Source of the DNA: JBPOFM01 sp051252455
Lineage (GTDB): Bacteria; Bacteroidota; Bacteroidia; Flavobacteriales; Flavobacteriaceae
DNA: 64,000 nt
Direction of reading: 5' to 3'
Assembly (NCBI GenBank): GCA_051252455.1
Contig: JBPOFM010000001.1
Location: 248,001 to 312,000, forward strand
Part shown: positions 10,101 through 18,737 of the stretch, piece by piece
How positions within the stretch are numbered: position 1 is the first letter of the stretch
How the letters are laid out: every line of letters begins with the position of its first letter
The notes under the pieces: generated by a model
Seen by the model: only the letters and a program-made list of their open reading frames with translations
Databases searched by the model: none
Told to the model about the DNA's origin: nothing
Position numbers and translations under genes: made by a program

Positions 10101-11447
10101 ACGTTGGTTTAAGGAAATATAACCCAATTGCGTATTCAGAATAAAATCGGATCCTTCGTTCAATTTTTTCGCATTTTCGAGTTTTGCAAAATCAAAGCCT
10201 TCATTTGCAGGTGGAATTATTCCTTGTTCAACTGTAGTAATATCTCTTACTGCATCTGTCAATTGTGAATTAGCACCACCAATAATAGTTGGGTCAAATC
10301 CATTATTACCATTTTGTGGACGTACAGTTGCTCCCGCAAGAATGAAATTGGCAGGTATTGGATCCAGTCCAATTACATTACGTTCACCTAAATCCTGAAA
10401 TGCAGCGATGTTACGTATATTTTCTGTTTGATTGGTTCTATTGGTCACCCACACTTCAATACGTGTAATCTGCACATTGGTCTGCAAATAAGGATACTGC
10501 AGCATTGTTTTATCGTAGGTGTCTCTAAAATATTGTGCCAAGAAAAAGTGACGATTTTCATCATAATCCCTTCCAAAGAATTCAAACTCCTCTAAAGTAC
10601 CACCTCCTTGTGCAACTACTGAACTCGACTGCGATTTCTGTTCAGAAAATACAGCCGTCACTCTTGTTTTTCCGAATTGCAATTCAGTTTTAACACCAAA
10701 TAAACTTTGCGCTCCAGTAATCAAGGAACTATTTAATGGCATACTGACATTACCAACTTCAATTTTTCGAACAATATCGTCTTCTGTTGGTGTGTATTCT
10801 AATTTAATAAGATTCTGGAAATCGAAGGTCGATTCTGTGTCATAATTTGCGGTTACCTGCAAACGTGTTCCAACCTTCCCGAGTAAACTCAAACTAATGC
10901 GCTGATCAAAATCAAAGGTGAAATTACTCTGATTTCTTGGTGAAAATGCTGGGTTTTCTTGCTTCGTGTATAGAATGCCCAAATCCATTTCTACGGAACC
11001 TTGTGGAATTACTTCAATGGTATTGCTTCCAAAGATCGTTTCAAAAAAACCTGAATTGACATAAAATTCTGGTAACAGATTACGTTGTTCATCTTCTGTA
11101 CCTTCTTTTTTTCCTTCGGCAGCATCAATTTTTTGCTTGTAGTAATTCCGTTGTTGTTCCAAAAGCACCAAACGTTGGTATTCAGCAGGCGTTAAAATAA
11201 TAGGATAATTGATGTTAAAATTTCCAACGGTTTCTGTATAGATATAGCGATCGGAAATAGGGTCATACTTGTATTTGGATACGATGCTAGTTGGGTTTGG
11301 CATATTTAAATTGCCAAGCGAGTAGCCCGTACTTGTAGAATCTGGAACAGTTGGCTCTTGCGAAAAAACCACATTACCTATAAGAAAAAGACTTATTAGT
11401 ACTACATAATATATAGATTTTTGATAAGTATGGCTAGTTGTACTCAA
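4107..11447 (-). CDS. sprA: SprA, outer-membrane translocon of the type IX secretion system
   Basis: The product is 2446 residues, the usual very large size of SprA (Sov in Porphyromonas). SprA forms the giant beta-barrel through which T9SS cargo leaves the cell, and it is needed for gliding. A signal peptide (residues 1-30, ending VVFSQ) is followed by repeated barrel and periplasmic segments rich in aromatic, Asn and Asp residues, and the protein ends in a beta-strand (LRYNFGN) typical of outer-membrane proteins. A low-complexity Gly/Ala/Lys linker lies at about residues 1915-1995. The start codon is TTG at 11447; an in-frame stop lies at 11463-11465 and no ATG occurs between it and the signal peptide. 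The start is four bases after the ruvA stop, so translation is probably coupled. Confidence 0.95.
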   Translation of the reverse strand: MSTTSHTYQKSIYYVVLISLFLIGNVVFSQEPTVPDSTSTGYSLGNLNMPNPTSIVSKYKYDPISDRYIYTETVGNFNINYPIILTPAEYQRLVLLEQQRNYYKQKIDAAEGKKEGTEDEQRNLLPEFYVNSGFFETIFGSNTIEVIPQGSVEMDLGILYTKQENPAFSPRNQSNFTFDFDQRISLSLLGKVGTRLQVTANYDTESTFDFQNLIKLEYTPTEDDIVRKIEVGNVSMPLNSSLITGAQSLFGVKTELQFGKTRVTAVFSEQKSQSSSVVAQGGGTLEEFEFFGRDYDENRHFFLAQYFRDTYDKTMLQYPYLQTNVQITRIEVWVTNRTNQTENIRNIAAFQDLGERNVIGLDPIPANFILAGATVRPQNGNNGFDPTIIGGANSQLTDAVRDITTVEQGIIPPANEGFDFAKLENAKKLNEGSDFILNTQLGYISLNQRLQNDEVLGVAFQYTVGDQVFQVGEFANDGINATDVDIDPGTGNQTVNNQNLIVKMLKSPITNVGQPVWDLMMKNIYDTGAFQLSEEDFKLNIFYTEASPLNYIKPVEVGGVIVPFPTFDNNTPFDNTDDGEILDTPLIRLFHLDRLNFNNDPQQNGDGFFDFVPGLTVLTQNGKIIFTKVEPFGRYLFDVLDNDGMSGNNETDYEDGVFNPNQEKYVYDVLYKNTKTAALEASDKNKFQLKGRYKSSSGDGIPIGAFNVPRGSVVVTAGGRVLVEGIDYTVNYQLGRVQILDEALKASNTPINVSVENNAVFGQQTRRFTGVNVEHQFNENFLLGATLLNLSERPITQKANYNSESINNTIFGLNGNYSTEVPFLTRLVNKLPNIDTDVPSNLSVRGEFAYLAPGAPKGTDFEGEATAYVDDFEGSQGAIDLLSPLAWFISSRPRELNIGGATEDDNGIQNGYNRALLNWYTIDPIFYSNQRPGGITDEDISNLYTRRVFIEEIFPNIDVVQGQSTVIQTLDLSYYPNERGPYNFDPATASGTIPNPEESWAGITRQITSTDFEQANVEYIDFWVQDPFLPGSEANPAIGGKLVFNLGNISEDVLKDGRKQYENGLPEDGNIQPLQNSAFTYVVPQNQSLIYAFSTTGDERANQDVGYDGYNDAEEASIIPGASAFGPDPSNDNYTYFLNTDGSIFERYKRYNGLEGNSPDVFSETNRGSTTQPDVEDINRDNTMNTIDSYYEYEIEINQSTLNVNNPMINDIKNRNVVLPNGQTEQVTWYQFRIPISEPTRAIGGISDIRSVRFARMYLKEFTQPTVLRFATLDLVRSDWRRYTLDLDTDATNNSANADFTVGVIGLQENDGNYVLPPGVELEQLNNNNNIQRQNEQSLVVEVCDLEPTDSRGVYKNISVDMRQYKKLRMFMHAEPLENSTLQDGDLVGFIRMGNDFTQNFYEIAVPLSSTSGNEPSIVWPETNEINIELSILQQIKSLGINNGTLADINPTVYDVTSGEPQQIGALDPFNIGETRVSIKGNPNFGEIRVLMVGVRNNSGNNVCGQVWYNELRLADLENEGGWAAVLSMDTNLADFANVSATGRRSTIGFGSVDQRPNERSREDVKQYDVVTNLNLGQLLPKKWGIQLPFNYGQGEEIITPEYDEFYRDIKLETQLDNTNNRDSILKVNENYTKRQSINFIGVRKTRTGEAEPRFYDVENLTFNYSYNKIEHRDFEIENSLDQKVRAGVNYNYSFKPMPIEPFKENDSIFRNKYWKILKDFNFNPIPTSFSVNSDVLRQFNKQKFREVDLAGDNIGLEELFRRNYRFDFQYALNYNITNALSLSFTASNSNIVRNYFVDDVINGRQDPTLGVWDGFFDFGDPNIQNQQVQINYEIPLYKIPTFNFIRATYSYTGDFQWQKGSDLNNNLAITDFNLETPDPDDTTTNFYNLGNAIQNSNTHNINSSLNMETLYKYIGLTKKTTRGTRSAAGQVKRSAVPAGAGNRGDGKDGGKDGENLEEKSPQGKVASSAIASNLRGGAAQDEKAPKNTGAKMFNTAVDILTMVKRIQINYTENNGTYLPGYLRTPGFVGTLKPTLGYTFGSQSDIRDMVARNGWLTVYPDFNEQYLENTTRILEVSANIELIKDLKIDLNGSRTYSESLTENFTGIDEDLDGISDAYNHQLTNTFGNFNISTALIKTAFGASDENQSAAFNDFRNNRLIVARRLAAEYYGNNNYSTDAEGYPVGFGKNSQRVLLPSFIAAYQGSNPDNVKLGAFRDVPIPNWQLKYTGFMRMAWFKKNFKRFSLTHGYRSSYTINQFRTNLDYDSDNPEVLDQGGNFKNETLFSNINLEEQFSPLVRIDFEMKNSVKILTEVRKDRILSLSFDNTLLTEIQGMEYVVGLGYRFKDVKIKAKLAGPGQIIKSDLNMSLDGSLRDNKTIIRYLDLDNNQITSGQTIYGIKYKADYAFSKNLTGIFYFDYTFSEYAISTAFPQTTIRSGITLRYNFGN

Positions 11448-11451
11448 ATCG

Positions 11452-12033
11452 TTATAAGTTTTTTAATGCTTCTTTGATGATGGTTTCCACATTGGCGTCA
11501 GGTTGCTTGGCTACTATCTTATCAACCACACGTTCGGCTTGCTTTTTGACAAATCCAAGAACCTCTAAAGCTGATAACGCTTCATCTTTACTTGTATTGT
11601 TTCTCACACTTGAAAGTTCATCGATATCATAGACTTTTAATATTTTATCCTTTAAATCTAAAATAACTCTAGCAGCCGTTTTGGCACCAATTCCTTTAAT
11701 AGATTGAATTAACGCCACATCACCATGGGCAATTCCTTCCCTCACCTGTTTAGGGTCTAACGAAGATAACATGGTACGAGCTGTACTTGCTCCAACGCCA
11801 CTTACAGAAATAAGCAACTTGAAAATTTCACGTTCAGCCAAAGAAGAAAAGCCAAATAAAGTATGAGAATCTTCTTTTACAATTAAGTGTGAATATAATT
11901 TCAAATTCTCTTGGTCGGGAATTTGAGAATAAGTATGCAGAGAAATATTGAGCAAATAGCCTACGCCATTACAGTCAATAACTACATCAGTCGGATTTTT
12001 TTCAACAAGTTTTCCTTGAATGTGAGTAATCAT
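11452..12033 (-). CDS. ruvA: Holliday junction branch migration protein RuvA
   Basis: The 193-residue protein is the DNA-binding subunit that tetramerises on Holliday junctions and loads RuvB. The N-terminal OB-fold region begins MITHIQGKLVE, and two helix-hairpin-helix motifs are visible (LLISVSGVGASTA and LIQSIKGIGAKTA). The C-terminal domain III that contacts RuvB ends at KEALKNL. It lies between maeB and sprA with gaps of 45 and 4 bases. RuvB is encoded about 7 kb away at 18.7-19.8 kb. Confidence 0.97.
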   Translation of the reverse strand: MITHIQGKLVEKNPTDVVIDCNGVGYLLNISLHTYSQIPDQENLKLYSHLIVKEDSHTLFGFSSLAEREIFKLLISVSGVGASTARTMLSSLDPKQVREGIAHGDVALIQSIKGIGAKTAARVILDLKDKILKVYDIDELSSVRNNTSKDEALSALEVLGFVKKQAERVVDKIVAKQPDANVETIIKEALKNL

Positions 12034-12078
12034 CTACTGCCTTTAGTTAAAGTCCCAAATGTAATAAAATTATTTACA

Positions 12079-14394
12079 TTACAAAGCCGAATCCTGTTCT
12101 AAAGACGCTTTCTGCTCCTGCTCTTTCTTCTCCTTTTGTTGTGCATCGATGACTGCAATGGCAGTCATGTTTACAATTTCATCCACACTTGCCTCCAACT
12201 GTAAAATATGAACTGGTTTACGCATCCCCATCATAATAGGTCCAATGGATTCGGCTTTATTGAGTTCTTTCAACAATTTGTAGGTGATATTTGCGGCCTC
12301 CAGGTTAGGAAAAATAAGGGTATTAACTTTCTTGCCAACCAATTTTGAAAAAGGAAACACCTCTCGCAGCATATCGCCATTCAGTGCAAAATCGGTCTGC
12401 AATTCACCATCTACGATCAAATCGGGATGTGATTCATGAAGCATCGCTACAGCCTGACGAACTTTAGTAGCACGTGGACTTGGTGAGGAACCAAAATTAG
12501 CATACGAAATCATAGCGATGACAGGTTCCATTCCAAACATACGCACAGTTCTCGCAGTCATCAGAGCAATTTTGGCCAAATCTTCTGCGGTTGGGTCAAT
12601 ATTAATGGAAGTATCGCTCAAAAACATTGGACCTCTCTGCGTCATCATCAGGTTGGTCGCTGCGGCTCTGGTGGCACCTTTAGCTAAACCGACAAGTTCT
12701 AACATCGGCTTAAATACGGTGGGATAACTTCGAGAGTAACCCGAAATTAAGGCATCAGCATCACCTTCATTAACCATCATGGCAGCAAAATAATTCCGTT
12801 CTCTCAACACTTTTTGTGCAGAATACAACGTCACTCCTTTACGTTTGCGCTGTGACCAATAAACCTCTGCATAGCGACTACGACGATCTTCTTCCTCATC
12901 TGTTTTTGGATCTATGATTTCAATGTCGGCATCAAATTCAATCTCTGCCATCAATGATTCAATCAATTCTTTACGTCCCAATAAAATCGGAATGGCAATC
13001 CCTTCATCATAGGCTATTTGTGCCGCTTTTAGTACATCCAGCTGGTCGGCTTCTGCATAAACCACACGTTTAGGGTTCATTTTTGCTCTATTTGTGAGCA
13101 ATCGCACTATTTTATTATCAGAGCCCAAACGCTCCATCAGGGTTTCTCGATATTTTTCCCAATCTTCAATCGGCTCTTTCGCCACGCCACTTTCCATGGC
13201 CGCTTTAGCCACTGCTGGTGGCACTTCGGCAATCAATCTAGGGTCAAAAGGTTTTGGAATGATATATTCCTTTCCGAAGGTCAATCGCGTTTCTCCGTAA
13301 GCAATATTAACTTGTTCTGGCACGGCTTCTTTGGCCAAATTTGCCAAGGCTTTAACTGCAGCCATTTTCATGGCCTCATTAATCTTTGTAGCTCTAACGT
13401 CCAAAGCCCCTCTAAATATAAATGGAAAACCTAGTACATTATTCACTTGGTTGGGATGATCACTACGACCAGTAGCCATGATGATATCATCTCGCGTATC
13501 GATTGCTAATTGATATTCAATTTCTGGATTTGGATTAGCCATCGCAAAGACAATAGGGTTTTTTGCCATTGATTTCAGCATTGCGGGAGTCACAATATCA
13601 GCCATTGATAGTCCAATAAATACATCCGCATCTATCATAGCCTCATCTAAAGTGTCGATTTTACGATGGGTTGCAAATTCAGCTTTTTCCGTGGATAATT
13701 CCTCTCTATCCTGACGAATCACACCCTTACTGTCGGTCATAACAATATGTTTGCGCCTTGCCCCAAAAGCTTGATACAAACGGGTACAAGAAATAGCCGC
13801 TGCTCCTGCACCACTGATGACAATTTTGACATTGTGGATTTCTTTATTCGCTATTTCGAGCGCATTTAGTAAGGCTGCCGCAGAAATAATTGCGGTTCCA
13901 TGTTGGTCGTCATGCATCACAGGAATATCCAATTCCGCTTTTAAACGTCGCTCAATTTCGAATGCTTCAGGTGCCTTAATATCTTCAAGGTTGATGCCTC
14001 CGAAAGTTGGCGCTATCATTTTAACAGTTTGAATAAATGTTTCTATATCTTCCGTATCCACTTCTATGTCAAATACGTCAATATCTGCGAAAATTTTAAA
14101 AAGCAAACCTTTACCTTCCATGACTGGTTTTGAAGCTTCTGGACCTATATTCCCTAGACCTAAAACAGCCGTCCCATTTGAAATAACAGCTACAAGATTT
14201 CCTTTTGTGGTGTATTTATACACATTGTTAATGTCTTTCGCAATTTCAAGACATGGCTCTGCTACACCTGGTGAATACGCCAACGACAAGTCGCGTTGGG
14301 TCGCATACTTTTTGGTAGGAACCACTTTTATTTTTCCAGGAGTCGGTTTGGCGTGATATACCAACGCTTCTCTTCGTCTGCTTTGTTTGCTCAT
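12079..14394 (-). CDS. maeB: NADP-dependent malic enzyme with phosphotransacetylase-like domain
   Basis: The 771-residue protein is the long MaeB type. Residues about 1-430 form the malic enzyme part, which decarboxylates malate to pyruvate with reduction of NADP, with LAYSPGVAEPC near the N-terminus, a HDDQHGTAI motif and the nucleotide-binding segment IVISGAGAAAISC. Residues about 435-760 form a phosphotransacetylase-like domain, which in this family has a regulatory rather than catalytic role. The start is the ATG at 14394 (MSKQSRRREA). It is the first gene of a probable maeB-ruvA-sprA operon. Confidence 0.95.
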   Translation of the reverse strand: MSKQSRRREALVYHAKPTPGKIKVVPTKKYATQRDLSLAYSPGVAEPCLEIAKDINNVYKYTTKGNLVAVISNGTAVLGLGNIGPEASKPVMEGKGLLFKIFADIDVFDIEVDTEDIETFIQTVKMIAPTFGGINLEDIKAPEAFEIERRLKAELDIPVMHDDQHGTAIISAAALLNALEIANKEIHNVKIVISGAGAAAISCTRLYQAFGARRKHIVMTDSKGVIRQDREELSTEKAEFATHRKIDTLDEAMIDADVFIGLSMADIVTPAMLKSMAKNPIVFAMANPNPEIEYQLAIDTRDDIIMATGRSDHPNQVNNVLGFPFIFRGALDVRATKINEAMKMAAVKALANLAKEAVPEQVNIAYGETRLTFGKEYIIPKPFDPRLIAEVPPAVAKAAMESGVAKEPIEDWEKYRETLMERLGSDNKIVRLLTNRAKMNPKRVVYAEADQLDVLKAAQIAYDEGIAIPILLGRKELIESLMAEIEFDADIEIIDPKTDEEEDRRSRYAEVYWSQRKRKGVTLYSAQKVLRERNYFAAMMVNEGDADALISGYSRSYPTVFKPMLELVGLAKGATRAAATNLMMTQRGPMFLSDTSINIDPTAEDLAKIALMTARTVRMFGMEPVIAMISYANFGSSPSPRATKVRQAVAMLHESHPDLIVDGELQTDFALNGDMLREVFPFSKLVGKKVNTLIFPNLEAANITYKLLKELNKAESIGPIMMGMRKPVHILQLEASVDEIVNMTAIAVIDAQQKEKKEQEQKASLEQDSAL

Positions 14395-14419
14395 AAGAAT
14401 AGGGATTTTTCCGAATTGG

Positions 14420-14427
14420 CAAAGGTA
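14420..14427 (-). promoter_or_regulatory. -7 element of the maeB-ruvA-sprA operon
   Basis: The minus strand reads TACCTTTG, a full match to the Bacteroidota -7 consensus TAnnTTTG, about 26 bases before the maeB start codon. I do not see a clear TTG -33 box at the expected distance. Confidence 0.45.
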
Positions 14428-14500
14428 CGGGATTTGTCAGAAAAGAAATTGGAAAATATTAAATTGATAAATAATTTTGTAGGCGTTTTATAGTTTCCAT

Positions 14501-14527
14501 TTGTAACACATTAATGACCTATCTTTG
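14501..14527 (+). promoter_or_regulatory. Promoter of the BamA-like gene
   Basis: TTG at 14501-14503 is followed after 16 bases by TATCTTTG (14520-14527), a full match to TAnnTTTG. A transcript start near 14534 would leave a leader of about 34 bases before the ATG at 14568. Confidence 0.6.
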
Positions 14528-14567
14528 ATGTGTTTTATTTGAAAATTTGAGATCCCTTTTTAATGAC

Positions 14568-16445
14568 ATGTGGTATAAAAACATAACATATATCCTACTT
14601 TTTATGAGTTGCCAAAACACTGTGGCGCAAGTAAAAAAAATTGAGAAGGATAGTTCTAATGTTTATGAAAAACTAGAAGTCTTTTCGAAAAAGAGTAAAA
14701 CCACAAAATTCTTGCATCGACTTGTTTTCAAGTCTGTCAAAAAGGTCAACTCAAAGGGTGAAAAACCAAAAGATGTACAAACTCAAAGTTTAGATTCCTT
14801 TGAAGGAAAGATAATCCGTCGTGTCTATATTCAATCGCATGATCCTTTTGGGTTCTCTTTTACGGATTCAACCGAAACCGCAAATAGTTGGTTAGAGAAA
14901 ACGGGGAATTTCATACATTCGAAATCCAAAAAATTCGCTGTACGGAATTTTTTGCTCATCAAGGAACATGAGCCTTTAGATGTGTTAGCCTTAAGTGAAT
15001 CACAACGTTTGCTCCGTTCACAAAACTTCATAAGGAGTGTAGAAACCAAACTGAAAACAGTTGGACTTTCTAAAGATTCCGTGGACGTCTACATTGATGT
15101 ATTGGACTCTTGGAGTTTGATTCCGACTGGCAGTGTGTCGACCTCCAAATACTCAACACGATTGAAAGAGAGGAATTTTTTAGGTTTCGGCCATCAATTT
15201 GAAGTGGGAATCACAGATCGATTAGATGATGGCAGAAATGCTTATAATTTGCGATATGCGGTTTCTAACTTTAAAAATACCTTCATTGGCACTTCTGTGG
15301 GTTACACTATTGATTTGGACGGAAACTATAACAAATATTTTGTCCTAGACAGACCGTTTTATTCACCGTTAACCAGTTGGGCTGGAGGAATAAACATGAA
15401 TGAACAATTTAGAAGAGAATATTTTTTAGCTACAGATTTAGAACCCACTGTACAAAATTTCAAATTTCAATCTCAAGATATTTGGGCGGGACATTCATTC
15501 AAAATTTTTGAAGGAACCACAACAAAGGAGCGAACCACCAACCTCATAAGTTCTATTCGACTATTAAATGTGAATTTTAAAGAAGCCCCAAGTGTCGCGA
15601 TTGACAGCATTAATTATTTTTCTGATGAAACATCTTATATGGGAAGCGTGGGTATTTCTTCTCGTCAATTTATTCAAGACTCTTACATTTTTAGAGATGG
15701 CATAACGGAAGATGTTCCTGTTGGAACAATATATGCCATTACAGGTGGAGTTCAGCATAAAAATCAGAAGCATAGACCATATTTAGGTGGTAAAATATCG
15801 CATGGTAATTATTTTAGTTGGGGGTATTTAAGTACTAATTTTGAATATGGAACATTTATAAATAAAGGAAAAACAGAACAAACTGCCTATTCCTTTCAAG
15901 CAAATTATTTTACAAATCTGATATCTTTAGGTGATAAATGGAAGATGCGTCAATTTGTAAAACCCCAATTTTTGATTGGCACAAATCGTCAAAACTCAAT
16001 AGGTGATCGAGTGACCATAGATGAAAACAATCGATTTCCAGGTCTTTACGGAACTGATGATCAACGCCAAAATAGCGGTAGAATTCAAGGGTTCAATAGT
16101 GGACTTGAAGGCACCAAAAAATACGTGTTATCGTTACAAACCCAATTTTACTCTCCTTGGGAAGTTTTGGGTTTCCGTTTAAACCCATTCACTAATATTA
16201 CATCTGCCGTCATAGGCAATGAAGGGGCCAGTATCACTAAAAGCAAATTATATTCTTCATTTGGTGTTGGATTGATTGTTCGAAATGATTTCTTGGTGTT
16301 TAGTTCTTTTCAGCTGTCTTTTTCCTATTATCCATCAATTCCTAATCAAGGAGAGAATATATTTGACACCAATTCATTTTCAACCGATGATTTCGGCTTT
16401 CAAAACTTTAATTTGGGAAAACCCACACCTGTATGGTATAACTAG
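14568..16445 (+). CDS. POTRA/BamA-like outer-membrane barrel protein
   Basis: The 625-residue product starts at the ATG at 14568 (MWYKNITYILL), which gives a signal peptide ending VAQ; an in-frame TTG at 14547 only adds seven residues and is less likely. Residues about 75-175 look like a POTRA domain (IIRRVYIQSHDPFG, then RLLRSQNFIRSVETKL and VDVYIDVLDSWSL). The rest alternates in beta-strands with aromatic ends and finishes as a barrel (FQNFNLGKPTPVWYN). This architecture belongs to the Omp85/BamA superfamily. With a single visible POTRA it is not BamA itself, and I cannot name its substrate. The gene stands alone, divergent from maeB and convergent with queG. Confidence 0.7.
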   Translation: MWYKNITYILLFMSCQNTVAQVKKIEKDSSNVYEKLEVFSKKSKTTKFLHRLVFKSVKKVNSKGEKPKDVQTQSLDSFEGKIIRRVYIQSHDPFGFSFTDSTETANSWLEKTGNFIHSKSKKFAVRNFLLIKEHEPLDVLALSESQRLLRSQNFIRSVETKLKTVGLSKDSVDVYIDVLDSWSLIPTGSVSTSKYSTRLKERNFLGFGHQFEVGITDRLDDGRNAYNLRYAVSNFKNTFIGTSVGYTIDLDGNYNKYFVLDRPFYSPLTSWAGGINMNEQFRREYFLATDLEPTVQNFKFQSQDIWAGHSFKIFEGTTTKERTTNLISSIRLLNVNFKEAPSVAIDSINYFSDETSYMGSVGISSRQFIQDSYIFRDGITEDVPVGTIYAITGGVQHKNQKHRPYLGGKISHGNYFSWGYLSTNFEYGTFINKGKTEQTAYSFQANYFTNLISLGDKWKMRQFVKPQFLIGTNRQNSIGDRVTIDENNRFPGLYGTDDQRQNSGRIQGFNSGLEGTKKYVLSLQTQFYSPWEVLGFRLNPFTNITSAVIGNEGASITKSKLYSSFGVGLIVRNDFLVFSSFQLSFSYYPSIPNQGENIFDTNSFSTDDFGFQNFNLGKPTPVWYN

Positions 16446-16453
16446 AATTAAGA

Positions 16454-17380
16454 CTATTCTTGAATGAACCCAATATTTCGTTTTAAACCTTCAAACTTTG
16501 TTCTTTTTACAGCCGATTTTTTAAACAATTCCTTAAAAACATCTTCGGTGATTTCTTCCCAGTCTTTTTTGGTCATGGACAGTAAATCGGGATGTGGATT
16601 GAACAAGGGCTCGTTATGTGCTTTAGAAAATCGATTCCAGGGACAGACATCCTGACAAATGTCGCAACCAAAAATCCAATCCTCAAATTTTCCTTTAAAT
16701 TCGGTTGGAATCTTTTCTTTCAACTCAATCGTAAAATAAGAAATACATTTGCTGCCATCGACGACGTAAGGTTCTGTAATGGCTTGTGTGGGGCAGGCGT
16801 CAATACATTTGGTACAGGTGCCACAATGGTCGGTTGTTGGCAAATCATATTCTAAATCTAAATCGATAATCAATTCGGCAATAAAATAGAATGAACCCAC
16901 TTGTTGTGTCAAAAGATTACTGTGCTTACCAATCCATCCCAAGCCGCTTTTTGCAGCCCAAGCTTTGTCCAAAACTGGTGCAGAATCTACAAAAGCGCGT
17001 CCGTGCACCTCGCCTATTTCGTCTTGAATGTAATGTAAAAGGGATTTGAGTTTGTCTTTAATGACGAAATGATAATCCGTGCCGTAAGCATATTTAGACA
17101 GCTTGAAACTGTTGTCATTTTGAGTTTCTTGTGGATAATAATTCAACAATAAAGAAATGACGGATTTTGAACCGTCCACCAATTTAGTTGGATCAAGACG
17201 TTTGTCGAAATGGTTTTCCATATAATGCATTTCGCCATGACTGTTTTTATTAAGCCATTTCTCAAGTCTTGGAGCTTCTTCTTCGAGAAATTGTGCTTTA
17301 CTTATGCCACAAGATATAAACCCGAGACGTTTAGCTTCGCCTTTTATAAGTTGACTGTATTTGGTTCTATTATCAATCAA
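16454..17380 (-). CDS. queG: Epoxyqueuosine reductase
   Basis: The 308-residue enzyme performs the last step of queuosine synthesis, reducing epoxyqueuosine in tRNA with a cobalamin cofactor and two 4Fe-4S clusters. The cluster ligands are visible as CGTCTKCIDACP (Cys186, 189, 192, 196) and CDICQDVCPWN (Cys239, 242, 246), and the catalytic aspartate as VDSAPV (Asp132). The start codon is TTG at 17380, which overlaps the stop of the P450 gene in a TTGA tetranucleotide, so translation is coupled. The stop is 8 bases from the stop of the convergent barrel-protein gene. Confidence 0.95.
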   Translation of the reverse strand: MIDNRTKYSQLIKGEAKRLGFISCGISKAQFLEEEAPRLEKWLNKNSHGEMHYMENHFDKRLDPTKLVDGSKSVISLLLNYYPQETQNDNSFKLSKYAYGTDYHFVIKDKLKSLLHYIQDEIGEVHGRAFVDSAPVLDKAWAAKSGLGWIGKHSNLLTQQVGSFYFIAELIIDLDLEYDLPTTDHCGTCTKCIDACPTQAITEPYVVDGSKCISYFTIELKEKIPTEFKGKFEDWIFGCDICQDVCPWNRFSKAHNEPLFNPHPDLLSMTKKDWEEITEDVFKELFKKSAVKRTKFEGLKRNIGFIQE

Positions 17381-18714
17381 TTGTCTCGATTTTCGAATCT
17401 TAAAATCGCATTTTTTGGTTTTAATGTTATCAACGGCGTAATTCCGATTTCATCAAATTCTGGATAGACTTTATAACTTCTGACCAATTCAGTAACTGCA
17501 ATAATCATTTCAAACATAGCAAAATTGTTGCCGATACATTTTCTTGGACCTGCACCAAAGGGAAAATATTGTGATGAAAATTGTCTTCCACCACTATCAA
17601 ACCGTTCTGGTAAAAACTCCTCTGGACATTCCCATAAATCAGGATGACGGTGAATTTCATAAATAGAAAACAAAAGATTTGACCCTTTTTCATATAATTT
17701 CCCTCCAAAATAATCCTCCTCTAAATTCACTCGGTCTATAAAATATGCAGGTGGATACAATCGCATCGCTTCTTCCAATACTTGTTGACAGACTTTAGAT
17801 TTCATAATAAACGCCATCAAATCCTCGCTTTCCTCATCGTTTCGCTTGAGTTCCTCATAGATACGGTCTTGCCATTCCGGATGTTTAGCCAATAATTGAA
17901 ACGTAAATGTCAGTGCGTTTGAAGTAGTTTCATGCCCGGCTGTAAAAAGAATCAGGATTTCATCAATCAATTGTTCCTCATCCATAAAATTACCATCATC
18001 ATATCTAGCTTCCAATAACATGTTGAGAAGATCATCATAAGTCTCATTAGAATTGCGTCTTGTTTTAACTAGGTTCTTCAAAATTTGTCTGGCCTCTAAA
18101 GTCAAATCGAGATGTGTTTTTAAAATTCCGCTAGTCTTAAACCACCATCCTAAATACGGTTGTCGTAATTCTTTAACGAGCATGCGCTGACCATCTTCAG
18201 TGATGAACTGAAGGCGATTAATGTCTGAAGGATCAGCCACAGTGGTGAATAAGGATTTGACGACCGTTTGAAATGCCAAATCATTAAAAATCGGAAATAC
18301 ATCAATAGGTTGCGAAGTAGTAATTCGCTTATACTCAAATTGTATTGCTTTTTGCACAGTTCCCATCAAATTGGACAGATACTTTTTATGAAAAGCTGGC
18401 TGAATTAGTTGGCGTTGTTTTTTCCATAAGTCGCCTTCCGAAGTCAACAAACCTTTCCCTACGTATTTGACCAAATCTTCAGTCTGAATTTTTGATTTGA
18501 CGTAATTTTTCTGGTTTTTTTGAAGGACATATTCAGCAAACGCAGCGTCTCTTGAAAAAATCACATGGTTCTTAAGTCCGATATTCAGCTTAAAAGTATC
18601 GCCTTTATCTTGAAAATTTTTTAGATGAAACGGTAATGGATTTTTAAGGATATCGAGCGAATGTCTGATAAATCGAAATATTGAAACTTCAGGTATGTTT
18701 TGCTCTTCGGACAT
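17377..18714 (-). CDS. Cytochrome P450
   Basis: The 445-residue protein has all P450 landmarks: the I-helix AGHETT (259-264), the K-helix EAMR (ExxR, 315-318) and the heme-binding segment FPFGAGPRKCIGNNFA with the thiolate Cys393. It has no membrane anchor, so it is a soluble bacterial enzyme. The closest familiar pattern is the CYP102-like/CYP4-like fatty-acid type, but the substrate cannot be read from the sequence and no ferredoxin or reductase gene is nearby. It lies between ruvB (23-base gap) and queG (overlap), in one transcript. Confidence 0.93.
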   Translation of the reverse strand: MSEEQNIPEVSIFRFIRHSLDILKNPLPFHLKNFQDKGDTFKLNIGLKNHVIFSRDAAFAEYVLQKNQKNYVKSKIQTEDLVKYVGKGLLTSEGDLWKKQRQLIQPAFHKKYLSNLMGTVQKAIQFEYKRITTSQPIDVFPIFNDLAFQTVVKSLFTTVADPSDINRLQFITEDGQRMLVKELRQPYLGWWFKTSGILKTHLDLTLEARQILKNLVKTRRNSNETYDDLLNMLLEARYDDGNFMDEEQLIDEILILFTAGHETTSNALTFTFQLLAKHPEWQDRIYEELKRNDEESEDLMAFIMKSKVCQQVLEEAMRLYPPAYFIDRVNLEEDYFGGKLYEKGSNLLFSIYEIHRHPDLWECPEEFLPERFDSGGRQFSSQYFPFGAGPRKCIGNNFAMFEMIIAVTELVRSYKVYPEFDEIGITPLITLKPKNAILRFENRDN

Positions 18715-18737
18715 CTCAAATTATATTTTAAGGAGTT